Below, in pieces: positions 12,542 to 22,794 of a DNA stretch of 64,000 bases (position 1 is the first letter of the stretch; the number at the start of each line of letters is the position of its first letter). This stretch comes from Apodospora peruviana (Eukaryota > Ascomycota > Sordariomycetes > Sordariales > Lasiosphaeriaceae). The notes under the pieces were generated by a model. It had not been told where the DNA came from. It did no database searches and saw only the letters and a list, made by a program, of their open reading frames with translations. The stretch covers positions 278,001-342,000 of the forward strand of contig JAUEDM010000003.1 in NCBI GenBank assembly GCA_033439685.1, given 5' to 3'. The translations under genes were made by a program, and so were the position numbers.

Positions 12542-13936
12542 TCATTGATTGACAAAGGAGGGCATGTTTTTGACGTCCCAGATCTCAAACGGATCCTCAT
12601 CCTCTTCGCTCACCAACACCTCGGCCGCCGGGTCATCCTTGCGCAGCACCGCCTGCAGCTGCGGCTGCAGCCTCCTCTTCAAGAATTTCCTCTCGGAATT
12701 GCTATGAAACACGGTAATCACGTACTTGCCCACCATCGTCAGCCGGAGCGCGTAGTGGTGCGTCATCTCGCCGGTCACAAACAGGTCGGCGTTGCAGTCC
12801 TTGAGAACGTCGTAGCCCGATCCGGCGCAGATGGCGACCGAGTTGATGGCGGGCGGCGGTTCCTTGTGGTTAGGGTGTCTCTTGGCGGCAACGGCGGCTG
12901 AATGCCGCTTCGGCCGTGCGATCATAATATACCGCAAACCGCCAAGGCCCTCGGCGTAGGCTTCGACGATGCGGCCGAGGTTGACGGGATGCCCAAACTC
13001 GACCAGGCGGCCGTAGCCGGCACCCCCGAAACCTTGGGGCAACGTGCCCTGAATGGGCTGCACGACGGACCGCTTTGTGGCCACGCTATGGCCGTCAAGC
13101 ATGTCGGCCAGCCAGTCGTTCATACCGCCTGGCGCGGCATCGACGGATGTATGGGGAGAGTCTTGTGTTCGTATTAGTTGTTGTCAGTTGCGGAACTCAG
13201 ACGAATACTATTTAACATATTGAGACGGAATGAGGATGGGTGAGACGACTGTGACTCACAGACGGCAATGTTATGTTGAGCTAGCTGCAATAGAATACGC
13301 TGCTGAGGATCGGCAAGGGTAACGGACTTTAGTCCACGGAATATAAAGGGATCTTTGAAATGTCATGGTCAGCAAACAACGACAGACCCGCACCGCGCTC
13401 ATAGTTGCTGGCTGGGCCAAACACATTGACGGGAGTACACACGATAGCTAACAATGACGGATGCGTTCTTGCGGATTGCTTCTTCGGCAACACGAACGGT
13501 GAGGTCATTGGTCAACAGTACTATCGGAGGCGTCCCATCACGGATGTTACTCGGTGTGCCGGCCACAGCTGGGTCGATGTTTTCTTGGAGGAGGCCAACG
13601 TTGTCCCACGACCTATCAGCCAGCTCCAAAGGGTATCTGGAGGCGAGTTAGTTCGGTGTAATGCGTATAGCGCATCTTTTCCCAAGGGCAAAATGGTGAT
13701 ACTCACAAAGATTTCATGGCCCGAACCACTCGCTGAGTGAACAGCGGGCTCTGGAGAGGTAAGGCAGACATGGTGGAAGGTGAAACGACAGGGGAAGACG
13801 AAGACAACGACGTATAAGGCCTAGGGCTGTGTCCAATTGACCTAGATGCTACTTGCAAGCACGAAGAGCACCAACGCCGAGAAGTTGCAGGCCTGAGAGT
13901 ATTTATGTGACGGGGGAGGTGCGACGTGAAGTTCAT
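12542..13936 (-). CDS. NIF3: NIF3-family dinuclear-metal protein, with a possible mitochondrial presequence
   Basis: Four exons: 13936 (or 13771)-13707, 13636-13443, 13352-13260 and 13161-12542. From the inner ATG at 13771 the protein is 323 residues (yeast Nif3 288). In that numbering the metal ligands of the family are present: SYHP (His87), SPHTSVDAAPGGMNDW (His121, Asp125) and TGEMTHH (Glu249, His252, His253). An in-frame upstream ATG at 13936 adds 55 residues with no acidic residue and many Arg/Ser/Thr (RHINTLRPATSRRWC, then RPYTSLSSSS), which looks like a matrix-targeting presequence. I therefore annotate from 13936 but consider both starts possible. The biochemical role of NIF3 proteins is unsettled; the fold is GTP-cyclohydrolase-I-type-2-like. 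The 5' neighbour BOL2 is divergent. Confidence 0.88.
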
Positions 13937-14352
13937 CGGCCGCTTTTTGTATATCTGTAAATTGGTTCCAGATATGGAAGTTGGGGATTGAGTTGCTGCT
14001 TTGCAATTTGTTGATGTTGCCTTCAAGAAGTTGCAGGGTGCGGCAAACAGGCAAGCAGGTACTGACCGGGACGGGAATGAGCTCCGACTCGGACCCGTTG
14101 AGACGGAAGCCAAATAAACCCTAACCCTGCAACCAACCAATGGCACTGGCAGCCTTAAGTATCTAGGTACTACCTGAGTAGGTACCTTAATCGGCGGGTG
14201 CCAGTGATTATCAATCTCATCAGATAAGCTCGGGTCAAGATTCACAGCCTTCTTCTCCTTCACACCACATAACTCTCATCACCGGCACTTTACCCAAACT
14301 CCCAGCCTGTCTGCTCTGAAATCACCCCAATATATTACCCCGAGCCAATGCC
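13937..14352. promoter_or_regulatory. Divergent NIF3/BOL2 promoter region
   Basis: 416 bp between the outer NIF3 ATG and the BOL2 ATG. It contains imperfect TAGGTAC words around 14161-14187 and a short C/T-rich leader before BOL2 (about 14247-14300). No clear TATA box. Confidence 0.45.
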
Positions 14353-14371
14353 ATGGCTCAGACGTCTATAA
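14348..14371 (+). promoter_or_regulatory. Short upstream ORF overlapping the BOL2 start
   Basis: An ATG five bases before the BOL2 ATG opens a seven-codon ORF (MPWLRRL, stop TAA at 14369-14371) in a different frame. It would compete with the BOL2 start (CCAATGCC versus GCCATGGC context). Whether it is translated depends on the transcript 5' end, which cannot be seen. Confidence 0.4.
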
Positions 14372-14761
14372 CCGAGGCCTCGTTGTCGACTGCACTCAAA
14401 GAGCGATTGAAGGCGACCCACGTTGAAGTGACAGATATGTCCGGTACGTTTCTATTTCTGACGTCATGCACCGCCGTTTCAAACTCGCAGAACTGAATTG
14501 AGAGTATGGAATATAACAGGAGGATGTGGCCAAGCTTTCACGTCGCTCATAGTGTCCCCTGAGTTTGAGGGCAAGAACTCGCTCAAGCGTAACCGTCTGG
14601 TGAACGCGGCGTTGAAAGAAGAGATCGCAAACATACATGCGTGGTCTGCCAAGTGTCAAACGCCCGACGAGTTTTCCAAGGAGAGGGCGGCGACGGGGAG
14701 CAATGACGGCCCCCCACTGGACGGGACGACGGGCGGCAAGGTGGACGGCGTCGATCAGTGA
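14353..14761 (+). CDS. FRA2: BolA-family protein, Fra2/Bol2 type
   Basis: Exons 14353-14443 and 14520-14761 (76-bp intron, GTACGT..AACAG) give 110 residues; yeast Fra2 is 120. The BolA domain covers residues about 10-88. It has the Fra2-like loop DMSGGCGQAF (Cys33), the helix KRNRLVNAALKEEI and the invariant His70 in IHAWSAKCQTPDEF. The GCGQ loop and the His-Ala-x-Ser-x-Lys-Cys-x-Thr run resemble yeast Fra2 more than the BOLA1 or BOLA3 branches. Fra2 partners with monothiol glutaredoxins (Grx3/4) to carry a 2Fe-2S cluster and relay iron status to transcription factors; the same biochemical role is inferred here, the regulatory targets are not. The last 20 residues are Gly/Asp-rich and non-conserved. 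A short out-of-frame ORF overlaps the start. Confidence 0.88.
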
Positions 14762-15862
14762 CGAATCACGGTGAATCGGTATTCAGAAGCTGTCTCTGTG
14801 GCGGCTGCTGCAAGGTGTGTGGGCATAGGGCAAACTTATAAAACCGAAAGCACGGTATTTTTGTTCTGCTCCATTGCATCCATCGGCTGGCTCGGAGACC
14901 TTTGACGTGATTGTCCGACCAATTCAAGATGCCGCCGGGCACCTTATCAGCTGAGTTGACTGCATAAGGTATGGACCGCAAAGGCAAACAGACTGTCAGT
15001 ATTTATGTTTCAGGTGATGGTACGAATGCAATGCAAGCAATAAACTCAAAGGCTGGGACGAAATTCTATAGAATACTTCGGGCGAGTGTGGTCAGCTGCT
15101 GAATTGATTACTGCCCAATCCCCCAATCCCACATTCGAGAATACTGATTTCCTCCATCGGGAAGGCCAAGCCAAACTCGGCAGTATAAATGCTAAATCGC
15201 GTCCAACTGCTGCCTACCATATACAGATCACCATGCAGACCTTGCCAGCCCGTGTCGCGATCGACTGGCCGGCGCGGCGACAGCCTCGGTGAGGGAATCC
15301 GTTGATGGCGCCCATGATAACTCACTTTCACATGGCAACACCCCAAGCACATCGGCGTTCGAGCCCGGGGCGATGCAAACTGGCATGCGAACGAAGTCAG
15401 CGACAGAGCCGTCGAAATCCGTCGAACCTTGCTGTGCTGCATCATCCCATGTTGGGATGTTCATCACACGCCGAAGCCTCACTCTTCCCTTTCCTGTTCC
15501 CACGCTGCCCTGTTATTAGTTGTTTGGTTGTCCGAGGACTGATGGCGTCTGCGAGCACAGCCGGCCTCAGGTGTGGGGGGACATGGTGTGGTTGGACACA
15601 ACGAAGAGCCGCCAAGAAAGCTTTCCATTGGACTGCAGTGCAGGTCTTGAATAGCTGACCTTCACTGGGGGGAAGGGGACCGAATACGCGGCCGTGATGG
15701 GCGTCCCGCCGGCACCACACCCATACGTCGCCCTGTCCCCAAGTGAGGAGAGCCTTGTTATAAGCGACCGAACACCCGTCAGTTCAAGTGCAAGACGTCT
15801 CTTGCTATCTTTATCCCGTTTCTCTTCCCCATATGTGAGCATCTTCAGCCCTGCCAGCCGAC
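14762..15862. other. BOL2 3' region and CorA-like gene promoter
   Basis: 1.1 kb between the BOL2 stop and the next ATG on the same strand. An AATAAA (15039-15044) about 280 bp after the BOL2 stop is a plausible poly(A) signal. The remainder should hold the promoter and leader of the transporter gene. Small ORFs here are on both strands, lack conserved features and are not supported as genes. Confidence 0.5.
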
Positions 15863-18478
15863 ATGAACATGCCGACAACCCCTTCCAATATGGACGACAT
15901 CATAAATGCCGTGGATTTGCACCACGAGCAATATATGGCGGGCCTCCGCCTTCTCCACGAGGCTACCACCAGGAACCTCGGCTCTGGTTCCCAACGACCC
16001 TCAATATCGGGTGCTACCGCAACCAGCACACACATGGAACGCTCAGGAAGCGAAGACAGAGTCGCATCGCCAGTTATAGCCGGACGGGCCATCACCTTCC
16101 AGACTGCTGATGCTGGCGGTCCATCGCAACAACCTACCAATGCCAAACGGGTTCGGAGGTTGACAGGCGACTCTCAAGAAGCAAGGCGTATACTTAGCTA
16201 TGGAGGCGATAAGAAACCACGGTCGGTTTACGACGGCGAATCAGATTCAGAGGACGCCTCAAGCGAGTTCCTGCCGCGCACACCGGCTCGCACCATGACC
16301 CTTTCCGATAAGGTGGAAAAGCCCATGTCGTACGTGCACGAACACGTAACCAAGGAGACCTTCTTCAAGAAGGACCTGGCGGAGCATCTGAGGTCGCTCG
16401 ATCCGGCCAAGGAGGCCACGACTTTGGCCCTAGACGACGTCTGGGTGAACAGGGCCGAGATCGATGAAGAGAGTGTCCTGGACAGCTTCGAGCCCGCAGA
16501 GGATGGCCCTTATATGCATGCTACCTACGAGGTATACGAGGTTGGAGAGGACGGCCTTGCCGAACGCATGAACAATCAAAATGGTGACGAACCCGACGAG
16601 GTTCTGGACGCGTCGACGGTGTGGGACACGATTAGGGAGGTCAATGTTCGTGGGGATGCCGTCGGACGGATGACCATTCTACAAGAGCCGTCTCCGCTCA
16701 TGCTCGGTGCCGCGCACATGACCATGGGGAAGCACTTCGATATGGACGAGATATTTAGCCATCTTGTCTCCACTCACGGCAACAAGGGGAAGACGAGGGT
16801 ATGTCAGCAACTCACGACGTTCCTACACTCCAAATATCGAGCCAACTAACAGGGTGTATTTATGTAACAGGCATACGTGAACAGGGCATTCGAGAAGGAA
16901 CCCCTCCGGCAGCGAAGCTTCTTCTTCGTCTTCAAGTACTACACCGTCGTAGGCGAAGGACTCATACCGCCGCCGTGGCTGGCGTACGACTCACGCCCGC
17001 CCGACCGGCGATCGCCCGACCACATCGACATCACAGAGTGCAGCTCCGTGCTCGCGCTCTCACTCGAGGGCGACCCGGCGTGGGAGGTCAGGAAGAAGGT
17101 CAGGCAGAAGGACAGGAACGGAAAACCGGGCATCCAGAAGGGAGACGTGTACGACATTTTCGCGCCCTGGCATCTCTTGAGTATCCAGGCGTTCCCAGAC
17201 GAAGGGCACTCGATGCGTAGCGAGGACGCTAGAAAGCCGTTTTACTCGGGTCCGTACGCGTTCCTGGATAGCCTGTGCATGGAGTACAGGGACGCCGTGA
17301 AGCGGTACGCGCAGCTGAATGAGATGATTACCAAACTCATCACACCGCCGGTAAGTCTGGTCGCAAACGCAGAAAAGACACGGTTCTGGTCATACTAACA
17401 TAAAAAAAAGAACCAGTTCATGTTCGACTCCAAGCTGCGCGACAAGCTCCTGTTCGAAGATAAAGATTTCACCTACTCGCGCCGCTATTTCTGGGCCTAC
17501 AACACCCTGGGCGTGATCAACGACGGCATCAAGTCGATGATGAAGGCCTACAGTGATACTTTCGACGACAACTTCTGGGGCGGGCGGCACCACACCATCT
17601 GGCCGCACCCGAACCCGGACTCGGGCGAGGGGCGCGACTTCGCCGTGCGAATGGACGTCTTGCGACAAGAGCTCGTCAACGCGGTGAACGATCTGCAGGA
17701 AGCGAACGACAAGAACGAGAAGACGCGACGCGAGATCCGCTCGCTGAGGGAACAGCTCTTCAGCGGGAGTTCGGTTAAAGAATCGCGGCGGGCCATCGAG
17801 CAAGGGGACAATATCAAGATTTTGACGGGCATTTCCATGATATTTTTGCCCTTGACCTTTGTCACGGGTGTGTTTGGGATTACCACGTTGGATATTGGGC
17901 CGAGTAACTGGCAGTTTCCTGTTACTATGGTCGCGGTCTGCGTGCCCTTTTTCCTGTTTATTTTCATGTTGCAGACGAGGATGGGCATGGAGACTGTCAA
18001 GAAGTGCGGGCGATTTATTAACAGGCACAATAACAGGATATTTGGCAGACATGGTAATGTTCGTAGTGGTGGTGGTGGTGGCGGTGGCGGCGGTCATACA
18101 AATAGTGGGTTGGAACCGGGAGGAGGTGATGGAAGCGGAGGAGGAGAGCCAAAGAGGAGGTTCCGGCCGAAGCAGCAGAAACCGGCAATCAAGAGGACGC
18201 AGTCGGGGATGCATCCAGTTCATCGTCGCAATACGGGTGCGTCTATGGGCGGTGGTGGTGGTAGCGGTGGAGAGAAAGTACCGTCCTGGTCGAGGTTTAG
18301 TAGTAGGATGAAGATGCCGGTGAAGGGAATGGGCCGTTGGTGGGGAGGAGGGGCAGGTGGTGGTGATGGTGCGGGAGTAGAGGGTGGAGGCCAGTGGTGG
18401 TGGCAGCGGGCAGCACGGAGGAGGCGACAAATGGCGGGACCGGAAGTGACGGCTGATAAGGAGGACTCGAATGTGTGA
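15863..18478 (+). CDS. CorA-like divalent cation transporter with a degenerate pore motif
   Basis: Exons 15863-16798, 16871-17350 and 17411-18478 encode about 827 residues. The third exon could instead start at 17417, two codons later. The first 160 residues are low-complexity; a large cytoplasmic domain and a charged helix (ELVNAVNDLQEANDKNEKTR, near 560-575) follow. Two membrane segments lie near the end: about 608-631 (LTGISMIFLPLTFVTGVFG) and 640-660 (FPVTMVAVCVPFFLFIFML). This is the CorA/Mrs2/Alr1 plan, in which a Gly-Met-Asn triad follows the first segment and forms the selectivity filter. Here that place reads FGITT, so the triad is not intact. The 165-residue tail after the second segment is Gly- and Arg/Lys-rich, with a run of Gly from a GGT/GGC repeat. 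The substrate and even transport activity are uncertain. Confidence 0.82.
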
Positions 18479-18890
18479 CGACTGACTTGAGTGTTCTAAT
18501 AGGTCTATGTATGTGAGATATTGAAGTGTAATGGAGCGGGGTTCGATGCAGGCACATTATGCATGAATGTGCACATGTTGTACGAAATTACGATATGTCT
18601 ACGATGTTACATGGGTAGTATGGTCTTCATTGTTGTACGAGTTGAATTTCAACTGGGCCATAGATTAACTGCACCGGAACCACACACGATACCTTACCGC
18701 GTCTTTTGCGGTATACCTACTTACATGGGTACAAGACTCGTACATGAGTAATACAAAATATCAAACCACCACCGGATCCGCATGAATCATTCGCCCCGTC
18801 CTCGTCCCTTTATCATACCATGGCAGCAATGTCCCATTCACCAGAAAAAGTAGGAGGTAAATATAAAGAACTGCTATCATCCTAGGCTTG
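18479..18890. other. Convergent CorA-like/CFT2 intergenic region
   Basis: 412 bp holding two 3' UTRs. I see no gene or notable repeat. Confidence 0.55.
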
Positions 18891-21800
18891 CTATGCGCCC
18901 GCAACAACAGCCAAGCCCTCGTAAATCTTCCTCTTGACCGCATAAAACGTGCCCCCAGAATTACTCATCAGCCCCGACAATCCGCCGCCGCTCAGCGCAC
19001 TAGCCTGGTCAGCAGCCGGTAAAGCAACGCTCTCCAGCTCGATGCGGCCGGTTGCCGTCTTGCGCACGGCCACCGAGCCGTCGATCAGCAACGTGCCTTC
19101 GCCGCGGAACTCGGCTTTGTGCCCGGCGCTCAGCATCGCCCGCCGAAGGTCAGCAAGACGCAAATCGCCGACGTGTAGCGGCTGGGTGGCTGATCGCACG
19201 GCCGAGGCTAGGTTGGTGGGTAGCACGTCGAGCGTCGGGAGGGGCGCGGGCGCCGCTGCTCCTGAGAGCGTGAGTGCGGTAGACGACGACGAAGAGCCCT
19301 CAATCTTAACCCGTTTGTTGGTGGCGGCGTCTTCATCGCCGTCACCATCATCACCAACCCCGGACAGGGGAGCGAATTCGCCGCTAGGAAGGAGCACGCC
19401 GGTAACAGTAACGATGCCCAGCCCGCGGACGTTTTGCCACTTGAGCCGCTTGACCAGTGGGTCGGCAAGCTTGACGACCCAGGCGTTGGTGTCGACGGAC
19501 GCGTTGACGATGACGCCGACCGCGGGGGTCAGCACATCGATCGCTTGCTGGTTTGATGCCTGCGCGGCGAGCAGCTTCTTGCAGTCGGCTGCGAGCGTGA
19601 GTGTCTCGTTCTCGCTGCCGGCGACGAGGATGAGCTTGCGCGGCTGGATCAGCGGGATCAGCATGTTCAAGCTGCGCTTGTCGTGCAGGCCGCTAAAGTC
19701 CACAAATGCGATGCGGCACCGGACCGCGATGGTCTCAGACGAGACGACAAGCTTGGACGGGCCGACAACGTCGGCCTCAGCTTCATCCTCGAGGTCGTCA
19801 AGTTCGTCGCCGCCGGGGCCATTTGCAAGTGCGGCCACATCTATATCGCCTCCGCCCGTTACGGAGGGGTTTCGGTTCATTTGCGGGCGCTTGTTGGGCC
19901 CCGATCCTCCTCTATTGCCCCTCGCGGCTCCTATATCCTCCCACTTGCGCTTCTTACCCAAACCTTCCTCCGGTCTGTTACCATCCTGGCCTGCATCCTG
20001 GCCGCCGTCGGCCTCTTCTCGCTCCTCCGCCCGGAGGTACTCTTCCGGGCGGATCAACTCTCCGAATTCGTCGGTTCGCTTTCGTCTGATTGCGATGGGG
20101 AACATGCGCTCTCTGCCTTTCTTACCCCTGACGTCGAAGTCATATACACCTTTTTTCTTGAGTATTATAGTAACTCCCAGGTCTTCATCGTTGAGAACCA
20201 CCTTCTTCCGACTCGCCTGACCTAGTGTTGTCGAGACATTCAGAGCCTTGCCCTGTTGTTGAGTGACTGACCCTTCTGATTCAGATGACGACTCGGATGA
20301 GGCGTCGTCCACGACGTCTGCAGATGCTTCCAACGCTGTAGCACCGCCGCTTCCCAAAGTTGCCTGAAGCTGCCGCTGCGTTGCCAGCCACTGTTGGTAG
20401 ATTCCAACTTCACTTCCTTCCAGCGCTTGCCGCTCGGCCCGGGTAATGTCGAGGTTTCGGCCGGCGACGTAAACCTGCTCAAACGTGTCCCCACCACTTG
20501 TTTGCTCGGTGGCCACACCGTCTTTTCTCTCTTTCCACCATTCCCACAACGTCCGTGCGATAGACGGTGTGTTCTCCGCACCCAAACTCGGTTTCTCGGT
20601 CAAGACGACAAGGTTTCTCGCATCGTTTGCAATAACCGCAAGAACTTGTTTCGAAAAGCCCCATTCTAAGCTTGAATCGCTCGCAAGAATGACTCTGCCT
20701 TTGGGTATCGGGTCCTCTGCAGCTTGCTTCAAGACGCGCTCAATCTGAGCTTTCCGTTCAAGCAGTCTGAGATGTTTAAAGTCAAACGGTCCGGCATCTC
20801 TACCCTTGGCAGCATCTGCGCCGCCCGCCGCTTTTCTGGTGCCGTCCGCAACAGCTTCAAATTCCCTCACGATGCTGTCGTCCATCCATTCCAACATGCT
20901 CCTCGCATTTCGCATGGTGCTACTGACAGTGCGACCGGCGAGATACAGCTTTGTTGACCTGAATACCTCGTTATTCTTGGCAGTTTCAGCCCTCCATGCG
21001 TGCTCCAAAAGGTAGCCAAGTTCAAGGACACGGGCGCTCGAGTCTATAGGAATGAGCACAGTTCCACCACGGGCAATGCAAAGCTTGATTGACTCCAACA
21101 GCTGCTCGTCTCGTCGTGAGCGCGCCAGCATCGCCTCCGGTGTGCGACTGCTGCAGACCAGAGCGGTTGGCTTGCGTAGCTGCTCGATCACTTGGGTACC
21201 GCCGGCGTTTCCATGGTCGCCCACCCACGCCGCGCCGGAAAACACATTTTCGCGAGCCTGATTCCAGTCAACTGCGTAGACGATAGATTCCAGGCCATGC
21301 TGGATGTGCCAGATAGTTCCTCCAAGGGTGTGGCCCGAGTTGTAAGCTGTGATGGTTAAGCCGTTGAGAGGAGGTGAGAATGGAGACGGAAGCGGTTGGT
21401 GGGGTTGCGAGTACTTCAGGGGCTGTATCAGCGAGAAGTACCTGGCAATCTCCTCGGTCGTTGGGGGTTGTAATAAGAGGGTGTGTTCTGCAGGAGATGC
21501 CTGCGAGTATGAATAGGACACTTCAGCAAGCGATGCCGCCGGTATAGTTGTGGCCGCTAACGGAGTGGAGGCGTAGAGATCTTGGGTCAAGGTGCGGCCG
21601 AGATCGATGACAGGCCGCGTAGCGTAGACGGGGATGCGTGTGAATAGAGGGAAATGCTTGCAGCAATGCGCATAGGCGGCAAGATGGGGGACAGTCGCGT
21701 GAGTCAATAGAATCAGAGAAAGCGTCGGGATTTGTCTGCGTGGATGAGATGGTTAGCTGATGAATGAGAAAGAACTGTGTTGGCAAGAAATCGGGCTTCA

Positions 21801-21947
21801 CTTTTCCAGCTCCTTGAGCTTCTCGACGTCAAAGGTCTCGTCCCAGCCAACGTCTATGAGCACCTTGACTCCTCCATCGAGCTCGAGGAGGGACTGCGAC
21901 GCCGTCGATTCGGAGAGGGCGCCCTGCAGGGGGCAGAAGCTAAACAT
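18891..21947 (-). CDS. CFT2: Cft2/CPSF100, inactive beta-CASP subunit of the cleavage and polyadenylation factor
   Basis: Exons 21947-21802 and 21735-18891 (66-bp intron, GTGAAG..CGCAG) encode 996 residues; yeast Cft2 is 859. The N-terminus MFSFCPLQGALSESTASQS and VLIDVGWDETFDVEKL is the typical opening strand pair of the metallo-beta-lactamase fold. The HxHxDH zinc signature is not kept: the equivalent place reads LTHATVPHLAAYAH. This fits the known catalytically dead state of Cft2, the partner of the nuclease Brr5/Ysh1. The beta-CASP part follows (GGTVLIPIDSSARVLELGYL, then GRVILASDSSLEWGFSKQVL). The central region carries long charged, low-complexity insertions (EDASSESSSESEGSV-like, Asp/Glu-rich). 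The nuclear role is mRNA 3'-end formation. Its promoter is divergent with SEC24 and contains an 11-bp triplicate. Confidence 0.93.
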
Positions 21948-21969
21948 GGCTGGAGGTTCGGTTCGGTCA

Positions 21970-22002
21970 CGATGGTCGTGCGATGGTCGTGCGATGGTCG
22001 TT
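21970..22002. repeat. Triplicate of an 11-bp unit in the CFT2 leader/promoter
   Basis: CGATGGTCGTG occurs at 21970-21980 and 21981-21991, and with one or two changed end bases at 21992-22002. It begins 23 bp upstream of the CFT2 ATG, so it probably lies in the 5' UTR. Confidence 0.85.
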
Positions 22003-22559
22003 CGTCCTGTCGCACACTATAATGCGTCGCCTGAGCCGGAAGACATTTGGAAATTGTTAACCTCCTCCTCCATCAGATAAATTGCGCGTGGTGTTGGGTG
22101 TTCCGGTGTCGCTTTCAATGGTTCCGGATTCTTTGTTGCGCTTGACAGTGAGGAGAAAGTTGGTACTGTACCGTGCACGACGCGACGGGCCGGCACGACT
22201 GAGTGGCAGCCCTGCCCTGTCCGCAGCTCCCGGCAGGCATCTTTTCTTCTTCAGGAACAGGAAAACAGAAGCCCCACAGTGGCCCGGCGCTGGGAGACGG
22301 CAAAACATCGGAGGGCAATTGTTAACGTGTCAATTCGAGCTCGACAGGCCACGGCAGTGCCCGGGTACCCCTGCCAGCGCAAAAAGACAGTGACGGAAAA
22401 GGACAGCTCGACCTGGCCACAGTCCACTACGACCTTGTTCACCTCCCTAACTACCGCGGCCTACGACCCCACGACGACGACCTCAAGGCACAAGCTGCCA
22501 TTACCCTCCAACAGCACAGCAGTCCGGTCGCACAACCACGCTTCACGCCATTCACAAGT

Positions 22560-22628
22560 ATGGATCTTTGAGCGGTTCTAATTCAAGGCATGCACCGCAT
22601 CAACCTACTCACACAAAGTCCTCGGTGA
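22560..22628 (+). promoter_or_regulatory. Two short upstream ORFs before SEC24
   Basis: ATG at 22560 encodes three codons (MDL, stop 22569-22571). ATG at 22590 encodes MHRINLLTQSPR with a stop at 22626-22628. They lie in the likely SEC24 leader unless the transcript starts later or a leader intron removes them. Confidence 0.35.
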
Positions 22629-22794
22629 CGGCCTTTTTTGGACGAAATCACCGCTACGAGACGAACACCGAGTTACGAAGTCTCTGGTGGCGAGCAGCCA
22701 GCACGCAGGCACACCCACCGCTGATTGGATCTACATAACCGACGGCGTGCAAGACGTCAATCCTAAGCCATTAACGCCTCAGCAAGCCGACAAC

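Larger units (their letters stand above)
21948..22794. promoter_or_regulatory. Divergent CFT2/SEC24 promoter region
   Basis: 847 bp between the two ATGs. The CFT2 side has three head-to-tail 11-bp units (21970-22002). The SEC24 side contains two short upstream ORFs within 240 bp of the start. No clear TATA box. Confidence 0.5.
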
